From the NCBI GenBank assembly GCA_036768485.1, contig JAVLUZ010000533.1, positions 434,001 through 498,000 on the forward strand: a stretch of DNA of 64,000 nucleotides, given 5' to 3'. This stretch comes from Mermis nigrescens. Its lineage: Eukaryota > Nematoda > Enoplea > Mermithida > Mermithidae. Shown here in pieces: positions 1 to 14,100 of this stretch. Made by a program: the position numbers and the translations under genes. The notes beneath the pieces are model-generated. The model saw nothing but the letters and a program-made list of their open reading frames with translations. It was not told where the DNA came from and made no database searches. Position 1 is the stretch's first letter; each line of letters opens with the position of its first letter.

Positions 1-2191
1 CAGCCTGAACTTCCAGTCAAACGCGTTGGTGAGCGCGATCGTTGTGGTTGTTGTTGACCACGACCTTTGATTGACTGCGGCGGTGACCGTGACTGCTGTG
101 GAAAATGACCAAAGCTGCTGCTGGAACGCGGCGGTGAACGCGTTGGTGATGGGAAATGCCAAAAACATCCGCTTGAACGTGGCGGCAACAGTTGCTGCGG
201 CATTGCTTGCGGCGGCAGAGTTGAATGCGGCCATTGCTGCATGTTCGACCACTGACCTGTTTGTTTGTGCAGCATTGACATTACCGGCTTTTGAGGTAGA
301 GTTTGCCTGGAATGAGAAAAAGAAGAGGGTCCAGGTTTTGAATGCGATGGCTCTGATGACTCCGCTAGTTGGCAGCACACATGGGCTTGGGGGGTCTGGA
401 CCCCCCAGAAACCAAAAGACCCCCCAGAAATCAAAAGACCCCAGAATTCACTTTTTGAAAATTTTTTTCGTTTTTTCGCAATTTTTTGATGCCAATGGAT
501 AGTGCTTGATGAGAAACGTCAAAAAATGGTGTTTTTATCGCCATACCACCATTTTTAAGGCCATTTTTTGACCTTCAAAAAATCTTGGACCCCCAGAATT
601 TTCTTGCTGCCCACATATGGTTGGCAGTAGATCATCGCTTGCCTCTCGCGTTGCTCTTTCCGTTTCTGGTTGGCCTTATATGCTTGTTGGGCATGCTTGT
701 ATTTGTTCCGATCTCGTCGGCTGGCCCTTAAAAAAGGAATAGCTTCATGATAGGACCAAAGGCGTTCTATATACACCGTCTGATCCTCACATTTAATATC
801 AGAAGCCACGGCTAAAGAGCCTGGCCAATGCATGACTGTGATGCGCGGCGGTGGCAGCGCCAAAATTGATCCCTGCTCGGCTTGTTCAATTATCATCTAA
901 GCTCGGCGCATTTTGATTTGAGCCTGCAAAGAAAGTTTCAAGACATTTTGTCTCTTCTTCGCTTAGGGTCCAGATGGGCCCTGCAAAGTAGCGAAACGTT
1001 CCTGCGACTGATGTCTCTACTGAGTTTGGCAAATATTGTCCAACTCATCGGGTAGCTTTTTCTGAAAACGATTAGTGTTGTCAAGATTTGTGACGGCCGA
1101 ACTGGGTGGGCACAGATAAATCTGGATCCGTAGCTTTGCGAATACGCTGAATGTCACGATGCAATGCGACTGGATCCTCGATTTCTTCCACTAGTTACGG
1201 GAATTCCGGGAATGCTTCCCTCGGAAACTGAGTGTGAGTCGGGCCAAAGAATGCAGCAAGCAGCATGCGTCAAATTTGTTAACACATTCACCAGGCGATT
1301 CCAGGGTCGCCATATAGAGTAGCAAACGTGTAGAAGCGTTGATCCATATAGCACAACAGTGATGAAGCTTGCATCACATGCGCTGTAGCAAACACTGGTT
1401 TGCGGCTGAAAAATAGTTTCATATTCTCTCTTGAATCCGTGAAATGCTTCAAAAATATCGACCATTTGCCAAATTGTGATACACAAGGGCGCCGTATGAT
1501 CAGGCTGTGGCTGAATACGGTGCGAAAAAATTTGGGCTGCAATGTTGTTCCACTTCGTGTGTTCATTTGCGGCAGCGTTGGCACAAATGGATGATTTGCG
1601 ACATATTGAATGCTCACTTTGTAGAGCATGTAGCCAGTCATAATGAACATACGATTTTGAGTAAACAGCGGATCTGGATAGAACTGGCGATGGAAAACAC
1701 AGGGTTGCGTTATGAAATGCAGTGCAACCTGGTTCCTGGGGCCTTCGTTCTCTTCCACCTCAGTGGGTAACCGTGGTGAAATTGTTGGCCTGTCCGGCGT
1801 ATTTGTGATTTGACAAAATCGCAAGTATTGTGCATACTCGTACATTGCATTGTAGCAAACTTGAATATCATCACGCATGAGCCTTTGAACAACTCCACGC
1901 CTGCTTCCGGCCCTAGCCATTTGCGAAAATTGTGGAAATTTTCGACACACAAGCATGATTGATTCGTTTCTTGCAACTCTTGCATAACTCGATGAAAATA
2001 ATTTTTGTAGGCGGTGATTTGCCGTTGCTCTTCCGTATCCTGCACCTGCATTGGTTGCTGAACCGGGGCTTGAACGGTCTGTTCTGTCGTTGTTGGCTGC
2101 AAAATTCGCGGAATATGCTGCGACGGCAAAGGCTTGGCGGTGGCAAATGGCAACGCCATTGAAGACATGATATTTTGAATATCAAGATACC
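1..2191 (-). pseudogene. Coding-like tract with frame changes; 3' part of TASOR-like gene or separate decayed gene
   Basis: Acceptor CTGTGTTTAG before 2,191 in phase with exon 14. The tract then reads as coding in successive frames with few internal stops: YLDIQNIMSSMAL to about 1,905; RRGVVQRLMRDD to about 1,292; LVEEIEDPVALHRDI near 1,190-1,100; TNRFQKKLPDELDNI; FAGPIWTLSEEETKC; then MIIEQAEQGSILALP from 896. From 896 the frame is open to the window edge once the transposon at 376-619 and one TSD copy are ignored, ending in a Gln/Ser/Pro-rich tail. Each change needs a shift of one or two bases. Few stops with many shifts suggests consensus indel errors or recent decay. I do not recognise a domain. 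Confidence 0.5.
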
Positions 2192-5100
2192 CTAAACACA
2201 GACAACTACAAAAACAACAACCCACAATAAGTACCTTCAGGGCTTACCTAAGTACCTTGCTACACTTAGCACTGGTCAGGGAGCTACAGCAATTTGCCTT
2301 TATTCTTCCTCTCGACTCTAAATACCTACTACCTAAAATCTCCATGGACGTAACTGGTCTGGTACCTATGAAGATTGCGGGAGGAAATTCCGACCACAGT
2401 TCCTAACACAGGAGTAATTAGATAGCCCTGGTATTGGCCCGAGGTTCTCAGACCTATTTTAGACCAAAAAGAATAATTATCGCGAAAAAGAATTAAAAGC
2501 TATTGCGCCAGATTACCTATGGCGAAACTACCTACAAATTTTGGTTCCGGTAACACTCTGTACAATAAATACAACAACAAAGAGCTCTATTCCGGGCTAT
2601 TATCCACTATAAAAATTATGTAAAAATTTTTATAGGTTTTTTGGTTCAAAAGAGAATTGATGAATTTTGAGAAAAATGATAACAAAAAGGTTTTACCCAA
2701 AAGTATCCGGCAGTCGGTGAATCGAGGCCGGCCAATCCAATTCCCTAACTACCTGCGATATAGTGCACCCCTAGGTAGCTGGTTTTTCTAGCTTTTATCT
2801 ACACCAAACAATTTACAGACTATGGCGTTCACAAAGTCGAAGTCGACACGCCAGGAAATAAAAAGGAGCACCGTCGAAAACTCCAGCCGAACTAATAATG
2901 GCAGAGGGGGGATTTAAAGTAAGAAAGAAAAAAGGGATTATAATTTGTTGACCGAGAAGTGCGCTACTTGCGCATGGATTTTCCGGTCTCTGCACAAGCT
3001 TAACTTGAATAGCGGTCATGTTGCCTATGTTTTGAATGTAAAGAAATAAAAGGGGACTTATATGGGTTCCACCGGTAATCCGCATTTGCGTGTCCCTTGC
3101 AACACGTAGCGATGTAATGTCCAACCAATTGACACTGCGTGGCTGGATAGCCTCCGCATGTCCTACTGTCGGATTCTATCCGACTGCAAAGTGGTCGGTA
3201 AACATGGCTGGATCGCCAAAATGGAACTCAACGACCGGATGGTCCAACCAAACGCACTAAGATGTGTTTTAGTCGTAAGTGTAACGGCCCGTGTAGATAC
3301 ACAATCTACACTTTTAAACGAACTTACGGTATAAACTCTTTAAACGGGGCTCAATAATTTCTTAGTCAAATATTCCTCAATTTTTTCTAAATCTAGATAT
3401 TTTCTAAATTTTCCTGATCTATCTTCTTAATCTAACACAGTGCTGCTAAGATATTTTTAGTCAATTCACTAATAGATTCGAAATAATTACACTTAAAGCA
3501 ATTTTTTAAAATAACATAGCAATAAACCGTGCATACATTACAGTCCAAGAATGAACTCTGCTTATGCTTTTCAAACTTCTTTCCTACCGTACATCATATG
3601 TGGAAGGGGGTTTGATGGGTTTCGTCCTCCAGAAATTTTTCCCCTTCTAGAATTTGCGATTTCTCAAAAATTTCCAAAAAATCGTAGAAAAGGTGCCGTT
3701 TTAAGCGTTTTTATCTATCTTTTTGTTCAAAAGCATCAAAATTTTCGGTGCTTTGCGCCATAAACTCTTTTTTGACCACAGTTTTTTTCCATTTAATCTA
3801 ATTTTTCTGATATTTTTTTCGCAATTTTTTCATGTTTTTACACTCTAGAAAGACAGAGCATCGTAAGAAACGCCGAAAAACGATGTTTTTGGTGCGTATC
3901 AACCGTTCTTAAACCTAAAAAGGCACTTTAAAATTTAACCCCGCCAGATTTCACAAGCTGTGCAAGTCTGAAGACAAGAATGCTCATAATTGCGTACCAG
4001 GCGAAAGAAGCATATCTTCCTCTGCCAAATGATCTATGTCAGGACAATTGACTGTGACAGCCGATGACCCATTCAACGCATCAGATGAAAGTGAATTCTG
4101 AATGGACGAGCTAAGGCTAACCGCTTGCGATGGTGACGGACTGTCATTTTCAACGAGTCGCAGCAGTCTAGCAAGTCTGAGAAAACACGAGTAAGAAACA
4201 AATGCATTTCAGAATAGTGCATAAGTACCGAAAAGCGTTTGGCTAGCCCGGTTATAAATGGGCAGCGACCAAATTCTGGTGGGGGGTCTCGAAGAAGCAA
4301 AAGCCCAAAAATTCTAAAAAAAACATACCGTAATTTAATTACGGGGGTCTATAGATTTTGTGGGGTCTGAACATACATGTAATAGGGGAGCTCCTCCCAC
4401 CCAAAGTTGGTCGTTCCCCATCCCCAAAATTTTTGACCTCCTCTCCCGATTTTTTGGGCAAAAACTAGCATTTTTTTGCCATTTCCAGCTGTTTTTTGCC
4501 ATTTTTGGCCAAAAGTTGGAAGTCACTTACACCCCAACCCCTAATAGAAATGGCCGGGGACCCCCAGCCGAAATTTCAAGCCGTTTCATAAATAGGTATA
4601 AACTTACCGAACCCTCCACACCCACGTGTGGCCAGGACTCGAAGCCGGTTATAACAAAGGTGCATAAGGTCAAGGCCCGCAGGGTAAAGTAAAACCCCAC
4701 TAATTTCAGACCAGCAAATGTTGAGCACATGCTTTTTGGCAATTCAAACGACGCAAACGATCAAAATATTCTAAATGAAGTGCCTTCGTGTGGCAAGACC
4801 ACCTTTTCAAGTAATTTTTAGCCCTTTCGATGACGTCATAACGCTTTAACGAGAAAAATGTAGTAATTTTAAACAAATTTAAATTAAATTCAATCAGTAG
4901 CGGATTCTATGATTTTCCTAGCGGGGTTACCCCAACTTTTTCCAAAAACACTTGAGAAATAGGTGCAAAAATTTGCCTTCACGTGCTAAATAGCTTTTTT
5001 CGGCGTTTTACCTTGTCTACTTTTATTTAAAATAACTTTTGAAGCAACATTTTTCCGAAAAATTCCGTTAATCTTGTGACTTTAGACATAAATCCGGCAT

Positions 5101-8100
5101 GCAAAATTTGTGAAAATTAGGCGAAAGGACGCTTAGTAATTTGATTTACTGCTAGATTTCCTGTATTCGCAGCATTTGACGCGGAACGTTTGAAATTTTT
5201 AGAACTTATGCTTTTGAACAACTGTTTCTGATCTTTAAATCCTTTTGGAAACCTACTTCATATGTCAAAATGGCTTCCAGGGCGCCAAGAAAGTAAATGA
5301 TTGTCATAGGTAGGTATTATCCGGCGAAAAGCGCCGGAAAAATTCTAGAAATTATGATCACTGACGGCCAAAAATCATTGCAAATTACATATCCATTCTT
5401 TATCTCGGTCAACTATTTCGGGCCAATGGGCGGGGGCGACCGCCCCCTTAAGTCCGCCGTTGAATTCAATCAAAAATCAGAGGATAAAATTTCAAATAAA
5501 ATAATTTGTAAATTCAATTTAATTTTTAAATTGATTTAATTTTATTAAAGCACACTTCTAACCCTTTTCTTTGCTCCAGCACTTACGCAAAAACTAAAGG
5601 TTTAGAACGAGTGAATCAGTGTGCTGCCCCCGAAGCACGGTTTTTTGTATTCGGCAAAGATTTTTTCCGATGTAGAAAGACTTTTCAGGATCGTCTTTGT
5701 ACATGTACAAACATTTTTGGGAAGACAAAAACTGTAAAAAAAGGTGTAAAGTTCCCAAAAATTTTCGGCACTTCGCGCCGAAATGAGTAATTGTTTGTCC
5801 TATATATCTTCAAATGGCAGAATTTGCATTCAGAATAGGAAAATATCAAATTTTTCGGCGCTTCGCGCCATTTTGTGACAAGTTTTAGTAATTTTTGGCG
5901 TCAAAAACCCAGAAATTAGCTAAAATACACTACCAGAGGTCGAAAAACCCCGTTTTATCACACTTAAATCGCTACTGTACCATACTATAGTATGTATACA
6001 AAAATTTGCATGTACAAAATGTACAAAGACTTTTAGGGACCATCTTTGCACATGTACAAACGGACCTTGTACAAAAAAAACACTGCCCCGAAGAAAAGTA
6101 AATGCGCAGCTAGTAAACTTACACACCTAGGGTCAAATAGCGAAGCTGAGTTGTTGATCTCAGAAACTATGGGTTTTTTGAGATTCACAGATTCACTCGA
6201 CGGTTTTGTTGCTTTCGTGGCCGAATTATTGGCATTTTGAACCATCAGCAACCTCAAATCCTCATCGTCTCTGCATGCTTGCGACGCACTAGCGACTGGG
6301 GGCGCTTTGGACGAGGCGGGCGCTTCAGGTGGAGCCGCTGACGAATTTGGCGTCGACGGGCCTTGTGACGTTGCGTTCGGAATTGAAATCGTTGGCTCTG
6401 GTAAGAGGGGAGGAGGTGCGCGCCAATTCAGCGATTGCGCATGCGAAGCAAAGGCTACATTTCCCATGGCAACATTCTGCAAACATTACGTCGTTGAAGA
6501 TAGCAAACGTGCGAAAAGAAAAAATTTTTGAAAAAATTTTCAAAGAGAAAAAACTCAAAAAATTTCCGAAACAAAAACAAGAAAAAACAAGAAAATTGTC
6601 TGACGAGATCGAGATTAATTGATTCATTAATTACATATTAATGATTTAGGCTAAAAAATTCAAAAACGGTAGAGCCAGGAAGATAAGCAGGAATTTGAAA
6701 AATTACAGACTCAGTTGGCCACACACAAGTGCCGAGATGCATTTAATGCTGAAATTTTATCATCGGATCGCGGTAAGTAAACGGGTAGCATCGTCTTTCA
6801 TCATTTCGTAAGTCAATTCACACTGTTCTTTCAGACAAGAGAAACTTAACAACTTGGATTTCATCCATTTGCAAAATTTATCGCATTCTATGAATTAGAA
6901 ACTGGCATGAATGTGGGATTGAAGAACAATGTCTGACGAGATCGAGATTAACAAATTTATTTATTTATTTATCGAGATTAATTAATAAATAATTAATTAA
7001 TTAATCGAGATCAGAGAGTAATTATAATATTGCTGCAGGTCTAACGAACCGGAGCAGTTTAAAAATCAATCCACATTGATTTAAAACACTAGAGATCGTA
7101 AACTTTATTCTGCCATCTTTTTCCAATAATTTACAGCAGTGTAGAGGCGGAAATAAAAAATTGAACATTCTGAAGACTAAAAGGCATTGCGCATTATATT
7201 GGACATGGAATAATACTGAATTCACTGGAACTAAAGGCGGTGGCAAAATTGATGACGAGCTGTGTTGTGCTCGGATGAGTTGCGGGTGCGCACGCGGTGA
7301 CGCTGTTACTGGCGATTGACCCAAAATTGGCGTCCGGCCCGCCGAACTTTCCAACGATTCTTTTGCCTTCGATGCTAAATCTGCACTGGTTATATTCCTT
7401 TGATTTTCCTCGTGCAGTTTGGACAAATTCAAACGACAACCGGATGAAGGCATTCCATAGTGTACGGTTGAGCAATCGTACGGGTCTCTGGTGTAGCCTG
7501 CATCATGCAAAAGGTGATCGAAAATTTGCCAATGCTACGACTGGAAAACCAAACGAAATGACGACAATCTTCAAGCGCAAAAATTAAGGTCACATTTATA
7601 TGCTAAAAAAGTAAAAGTTACTTTCAAGGCTAAATTTTCCTTATTCAGTTTGAGCATTTTGACTAAATGCAACAAAAGAGAATAAAGCTTAAGCTAACTG
7701 TTCATGAAATCCTTGGATAATAGTGAATAAATCCGTTCGGAATCCTTTCATAATTTCGGTCTAATGGATTTCACAGAATGATGAAACCGATGCTCTCCAC
7801 AGTAAACATTTTCGAGGGTTATCAAATGACATGTAAGCCGTTTGTTGCCTGACATACTGAACGATATTACATTGTATACACTGTTTACACTACATATATA
7901 CTTTACACATAGGTACTATATAATATGTTATTTATACATTGTATTGCCCAGCTAGTCGCTGGCCCCGGCTGGGAATTTTTAAAGTCCCGGATGATCACTA
8001 GTATCACCTGGATAATGAATTCATAAACAAGAAAAACTAATTGAAAACTAAAATTGCAAAAAATAGAAAGACGTCTTGCCGAGTCTGGCGAACTGGGTTA

Positions 8101-11100
8101 AATTATAAAAACATACATAAGAAACGCTTTCTTTTCAACAAAATTGAGTAGTTTGAATTCAAAATGCAACTTCTCATCTTCTCAATCAAATCGATAAAGA
8201 CAAATCGTAATATTCGGAAACGGATGATAAAAGCAGATTTTGATGGAACAGAGAATATCCCATAAGTTTACTAAGCATTCACAGTACGCTTTTGAAATTC
8301 GATTTTTTATCACCAAATTGACAAGTTGGACTACAGCATGATAGAAAAGTGAGCAATATTCAATCATATAATAAATAGGAAATGTGAGAATAATAATAAT
8401 ATTCGCGTTCTATACCATGCTCATTGTTCAATGAGCAAAGTCAATCGAATTCGATTCAAGACCGAAGTGTAACTTAAAATCAGTGCACCAAGGAAACATT
8501 TACACATTGTGTAAAGAAATAGGCAAAATCACTATGCATGCGTAGTTCATTAAATCACAACATGACGACTTACTCAATCCAGTCACGCAAGATCTGTATC
8601 CGATCACTACGCAATGCAAAGTATTACAGGCGTCGCTGTAACGCGGTATACCTTGATGATTAGCAATATAAGATAATAAATAATAGTGACCGCTGCTTTT
8701 TTGTACAAAAACTTCGATTTTTTTTGTACAATCGAAAATCGGCCAAAAACTGCTCATACTGTTTACAAAGATGTACAGAAATCGCTCCAAAAATCTTTGT
8801 ACGAGTCTCAGAATCTTTATCCCGTACAAAAAAGAAAAATAGTGATAGTGGCATGTATGAATGCACAGTGTGGCCGTTCTGGGCAGGTCAGCCGGTCTGG
8901 GTGGGGGTCAAATATTGAGCTTTTTTAGGGCCAAAATGACCTCACTGGTATAAGCGCTAAAATAGCGCTAAAACTACGTTATTCCATAGTTTATGGTCGA
9001 TTTCAATCACTTTTGAAGAAAATTTTTAATCTCATTCATTTTTGGCCTTTATTTCGCCTCATTTTCCCAAAAATTTTTCCATTCTTCCATTCTGGGAGTC
9101 TAGACCCCCATAACCCCGTGCATGTCTGGTGACACATATAAGCAGGCCATAGGTGGTGCGCAAGGTCAAACAGAGGGGTGTGAAAAGTAAATATTAATAG
9201 ATAGCTAAGTGCTTCGTAAAAATGGTTATATAGATTTTTTGGCTCAGAAAATTGGATACATAGCCTTTTTGCATTCAGAAAACTAGCAATAGTCTTTTTG
9301 GACTCACAAACATAGCTACGAGTATATAGCCTTTGTGGGTTAAAAAATAGCTGTTTAGCCCTTTTTGAGACAAAAAATAGTTATATATCCTTTTGAAACT
9401 CAGAAAAGTCAACTACATAACATTTCTGAGCTGACATGGTATTTTTCTGAGTCCAAAAAGGCTATATAGCTAGTTTTCAGAGCCCAAAAAGGCTATATAG
9501 CTAATTTTCTGAGCCCAAAAAAGGATTTACAGCAATGTTTTTCCGGCGAAAATGGCCGTAAAGTTATCAGATTTTTGGAGCTCAGGGGAGAGAAATACTC
9601 CCCTCTCACCCCCATGCTCTTGTATGATGCAGGCCCGTAGCCAAGGGGAGGGCGCAGTTGCCCTCCTCGGAAACTGGAAGAAATTTTAGTTTCTCCCAAG
9701 GGTCCCACAAAGAAAAAAATTGAATATTTTCAAAGTGCATTGAAAAGACCATCAAAACAGGTTTTTAGCGTATTTTTGAGCTAGTAAATTCAAAATTTAG
9801 CGGCACTTTGTGCCGGATTAATTGTTTCCTTCTAGCTTTTGTCTTTAAAATCGTTCAAATTTGAGTTAGACATGGAGAACAAGTCAAAGTTTTCTGGTGC
9901 TTCGCAGTGCTGTATTAATTTTCTGGTTGTTTTTCTTTGAAGAGCACAAAGATGTAAAATTACGGAATTGTTTATGGACTTGATGAGAAATCAGTTGCGC
10001 AGATAGTTTAGGCGATAGATTTATTGTGTATGAGATAAAATAGACTGAAAAATTTTTGGAAATTTTTTTGAAATTTTTCTTCATTATTGTGTAGAGCTCG
10101 TTGAGAAACGCTCAAAAATGTCTTCATTTTTGACCACGAGATATTTGACTTTAAAGATTTTTTGTCCCCTCTCCCCCGAAATAAAATCCTGGCTACGGGC
10201 CTGCATGTATGTACGTGTTCTAAGGGGCCTGAGAATTTCAATCCCTCCAAAAGGGCTACTGAACCCAGGGAGATATTGCAGATTCCCCAGAACATTCAAT
10301 TCTCCAAAAACGTTGGAAAACGTGATGTTTTAGGCATTTTTAATTATATTTCTACTTGAAAAATCCATTTATTCGTCAAAATCCCTTTGATTAGAACTAA
10401 TTTAATTGTTTTACATTTTTTACTTTCTGAAGAAGAAGAGCCTCGTAGAAACGCACTATCGTTTTGGTGCTAAAAAGAAACTTGAGAAAAAATTCTGAGG
10501 CCGTTAACCAAGAACTCGTTTTACACGTATATGGTGAAGCAGTATTTAATTGAGCGAATTCTCAAACGTAAGAAGACTTATACGCAGTAGCCAAATAAAT
10601 TTTAAGAAATCGAAAAAATCCAAAAGATTGCTAGGAGTGCAATAGGAGAGACGGGATAGAACTTTTTGCATGCTTAAAGAACACGATTTCCCGTCTACTC
10701 GGAAAATTATAAATAAAAATAAAACAAATTGGTACAATATAGACAAAACATGAACATTTACATAAGTAGGTACTCTAATGAATGGACATTACAATTGAAA
10801 TTAGCTAAACTCACAAGTAAGATTGCAATTAGTAAATTTAAATGAATTTTTACCCAGTCGAAAGTGATGCTAGATTCCCAAACGATAAGTAAATATAGTG
10901 CTAAATGTAATATATTATGACAGTGCATTTATAACCTTATTATATCGTACGCAAACATATAGAAGCTCATTACATATCTCAAACGTAACGGTAGAAATAA
11001 ATCGTCAGAGGTTCTCGTTTCCTATACAAAATTTCAAATAAACAGAAGAGACAGACAAATTGTGTTGAGATCACGTGGTTGGGTCCTCTTATTTAAAAAC

Positions 11101-14100
11101 ACGCTTGAAAGTGAATAGAATGATGTTGAAATTTTCGACAGGAAACGCCCACAAGTTTTTGAATATCGATGAAAATGCGTAAGAAACACTTTTAATAATA
11201 TTGCTTCAAAACACTTCGAACATTGTGGAAATATAGATGAAATGGAAAATCTTTCTCCAAGCATAAGCACACTTACATCTAATCCAAACGCTATGTTACG
11301 TTCACATGAACTAGAATAGCGAATACACACATGCACACTGGGAGGGGGTGCGAGGGGTTATCCCCCTACCAAGACTTTTGAGAAGCATACCCCCTTCCAC
11401 TCAGGCCATTTCCAAACCAAAATCTAGTGTTCGAATCACGAAAAAGCATCAAACGACGTTTAAAGTATAATATCTAGTACATAAAATTATTTTTTGAGCA
11501 GTACACCGTTCAATTCGTTCATCCAGATACTTCTCTCCCATTATTTCGCATAATATTTGATATTACAGGTCGATCCATCTCCTTAATTATGCAAATATAA
11601 CCAAAATATTAACGAAGAATGAAATGCAACGAATTAATTATCAAAATCTGACAGTAAATAACAATATTATCTACTCATTTACCATACATGGGCATAGGGG
11701 GAGGGGGTGTTGGCGAAACATTATTAAGAAGAGTCAAGAAACCCAGTTTGTCGCGCATAAGGTGCTACTGTACCATATTATAGTCCCTAAAACATACATT
11801 TACAGCATGTACATTGACTTTTGGGGCCGTCTTTGTACACGTGCAAAGAGATTTTTTACAAGAACAAATGTACCTAATTTACTGTATGACGATTTTTGGA
11901 TTCACCCCCATCTGACCACCTTGCACATCATGTCATTTACTCCCCCTTCCCGCAGGAAACTCACTTTATTCCCTCCCAAAACTTTTGACTGTGTGCATGT
12001 ATGAGCGACTAATTCGTGAAAAAAATGCACAGAAATAAGTGTGAAACCTCAGTACACTATGATGCATGATATATTCAACATTTTACAACACAACGTACCA
12101 ATGTGATCAGAAAGCTCGCCCGTTGGAATCAGTAGAAGCATTGTATCTCCTCGCAACGTTGCAAGCGCAACCTAAAAAAATCATTACATATACAACACAC
12201 AAGCTCGCATCCAGCAGCGAAGACAGCCATGCCTAAAAAATTTTCATTTTTTAAAAAGGATCTCCCAAAGTAAAAAAAATTGGAAATTCTTAAAGCGCAA
12301 TAAAAAGACCCTAACATAGGGTTTTCGGTTCTTGATAGCATGCCTAAAATTTTAGTGCCTGATTCAAAGTTTTCTTATAATCGAATTAAAAAAACGCTTA
12401 TCGAGAGAGAGAAAGATTCGGAGTGATATTGCATTTCGAAGATATGAATTAATTTTTCCATTAGCATACAAAGATAATCCTTTGACGATAGACTGCAAAA
12501 TCCTCTGACTTTGTTAGCATACGAATTTCGTCGCTTATAAATAAAAGTTAAAAAACATATTCAAATCAAATATAAGATGCGAATCCGATAAGTATAGTCT
12601 AAGGAGCATACATGTACAAAGGGAGTTTAGGGGGTATTAGCAGTGATCGACCGGGCGCCCGGCCCCGCCTAAAAGTGGGCTGGTCGCCGGGTCTTCAATT
12701 TGGTATAAATAATTTCATTGTGAATGGAATATCAAGTACGATTTAAGTGCCAAATGCTTAAGATCGAGTTTAGAAAGGCAAGAAGTCAAAATTTCCCGGT
12801 GCCTCGCGCCAATTCAGTAAATCACCGTTTCTCTTTTAATATATGCTGTCGGTATATTTAGGTACTTCGTGCCTATTTAGTGATTAATTGTTTTTCCCTG
12901 TTTAAAAATTAAAGTTGAGTTCGACAAGTCAGATAAGAAAATGATCTAGTGCCAATCTAGTAATTTTTCGTTTATTGTGTTCACAAGAAATCTCAAAATC
13001 GGGTTTCAAATAGTAAGAAATGACGAATTTTATTCGGCTCGCGCCTATGCACTTTTTCTAAGCACGTTCGTCGACAATTCCGCAAATTTGGCTTGGAAAC
13101 GGTACGAATATCCAAATATTTTGGCACTTCGCGCCTTCTTGGTAAAGTTTTGTCTTTTACAGCATTTGGCAAACATGCACTGCTAAAAGTCGTAAAATGC
13201 AGTTTTAGGATACAAAACGCGTGACTTAGCTAAACACAGAAATTTATTTTACACAAAATGGACAATGAGTTTTGGGATCCGCGCGTCTTTGTACATGTAC
13301 AAAAATACAGAGACGAATACATAAGTGTTCTCTAGGTGTAATATGTGAACGCTTAGTTTCAAATCATTCGAAATACATAAATCCATACATTTACTGGCAT
13401 GACGTTTAATATTTGTGTAAAAGGGTTACATCCAGTGTTTTTTGTGTACAAGGTCCCTTTGTACATGTACAAAGATGGTCCCCAAAAGTCTTTGTATAGT
13501 TTGTACATGCGAATTTTTGGGTACTAAAATATTGTACAGTAGCGCTTTCGGTGCGGTTGATAGGGTTTCTCGACCTTTGGTAGCGTATTTTACCTAATTT
13601 CTGGGTTTTTGACGGAGGAAAATATTAAAGATTGTCTCAAAACGGCGCGAAGCCCGAAAAATTTGACATTTTGCCTTTTTGAGTGCAATTTCTGCCATTA
13701 TAAAGACACATAAAACATACAGGGAATTTTATACCTTTTTAACAATTTTTGTCTTCCCAAAAATCTTTGTACATGTACAAAGACGGTCCCGAAAAGTCTT
13801 TGTACATCGGGAAAAATCATTGCCACCGTGGTTACATCACATCATTAGATTATCTACTCCTCAGTGGTGGTAACATAAAATGAATTTATCGGTAAGCTAA
13901 TACAGAGATTTGTCTACATAGTATATTAGTATTCTATATTACATTTATGTACATTACATAGTATACTATACGAAACTGGCCTCGGCCCCGGCCTTTTCAC
14001 TTTAAAACAACCCCGGCCGAGTCAGATTGTCAGGCCCGGCTGATTACTGTGTATTACCCCTCGCTGAAGGGTCAGCCAGACAGGTACTGTCCAGTGATTT

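Noticed and set aside
71..502. Plus-strand 143-codon ORF, Ala-rich
   Set aside because: It is the complement of a Gln/Ser/Pro-rich minus-strand frame that continues across the MITE at 376-619, and its 3' third lies in that MITE.
2813..3124. Minus-strand 103-codon ORF
   Set aside because: No splice sites in phase with neighbouring exons and no resemblance to a family; treated as chance.
11278..11311. 34-bp possible TASOR-like microexon with a GTAAGT donor
   Set aside because: Its phase does not fit between exons 8 and 9, which join directly.
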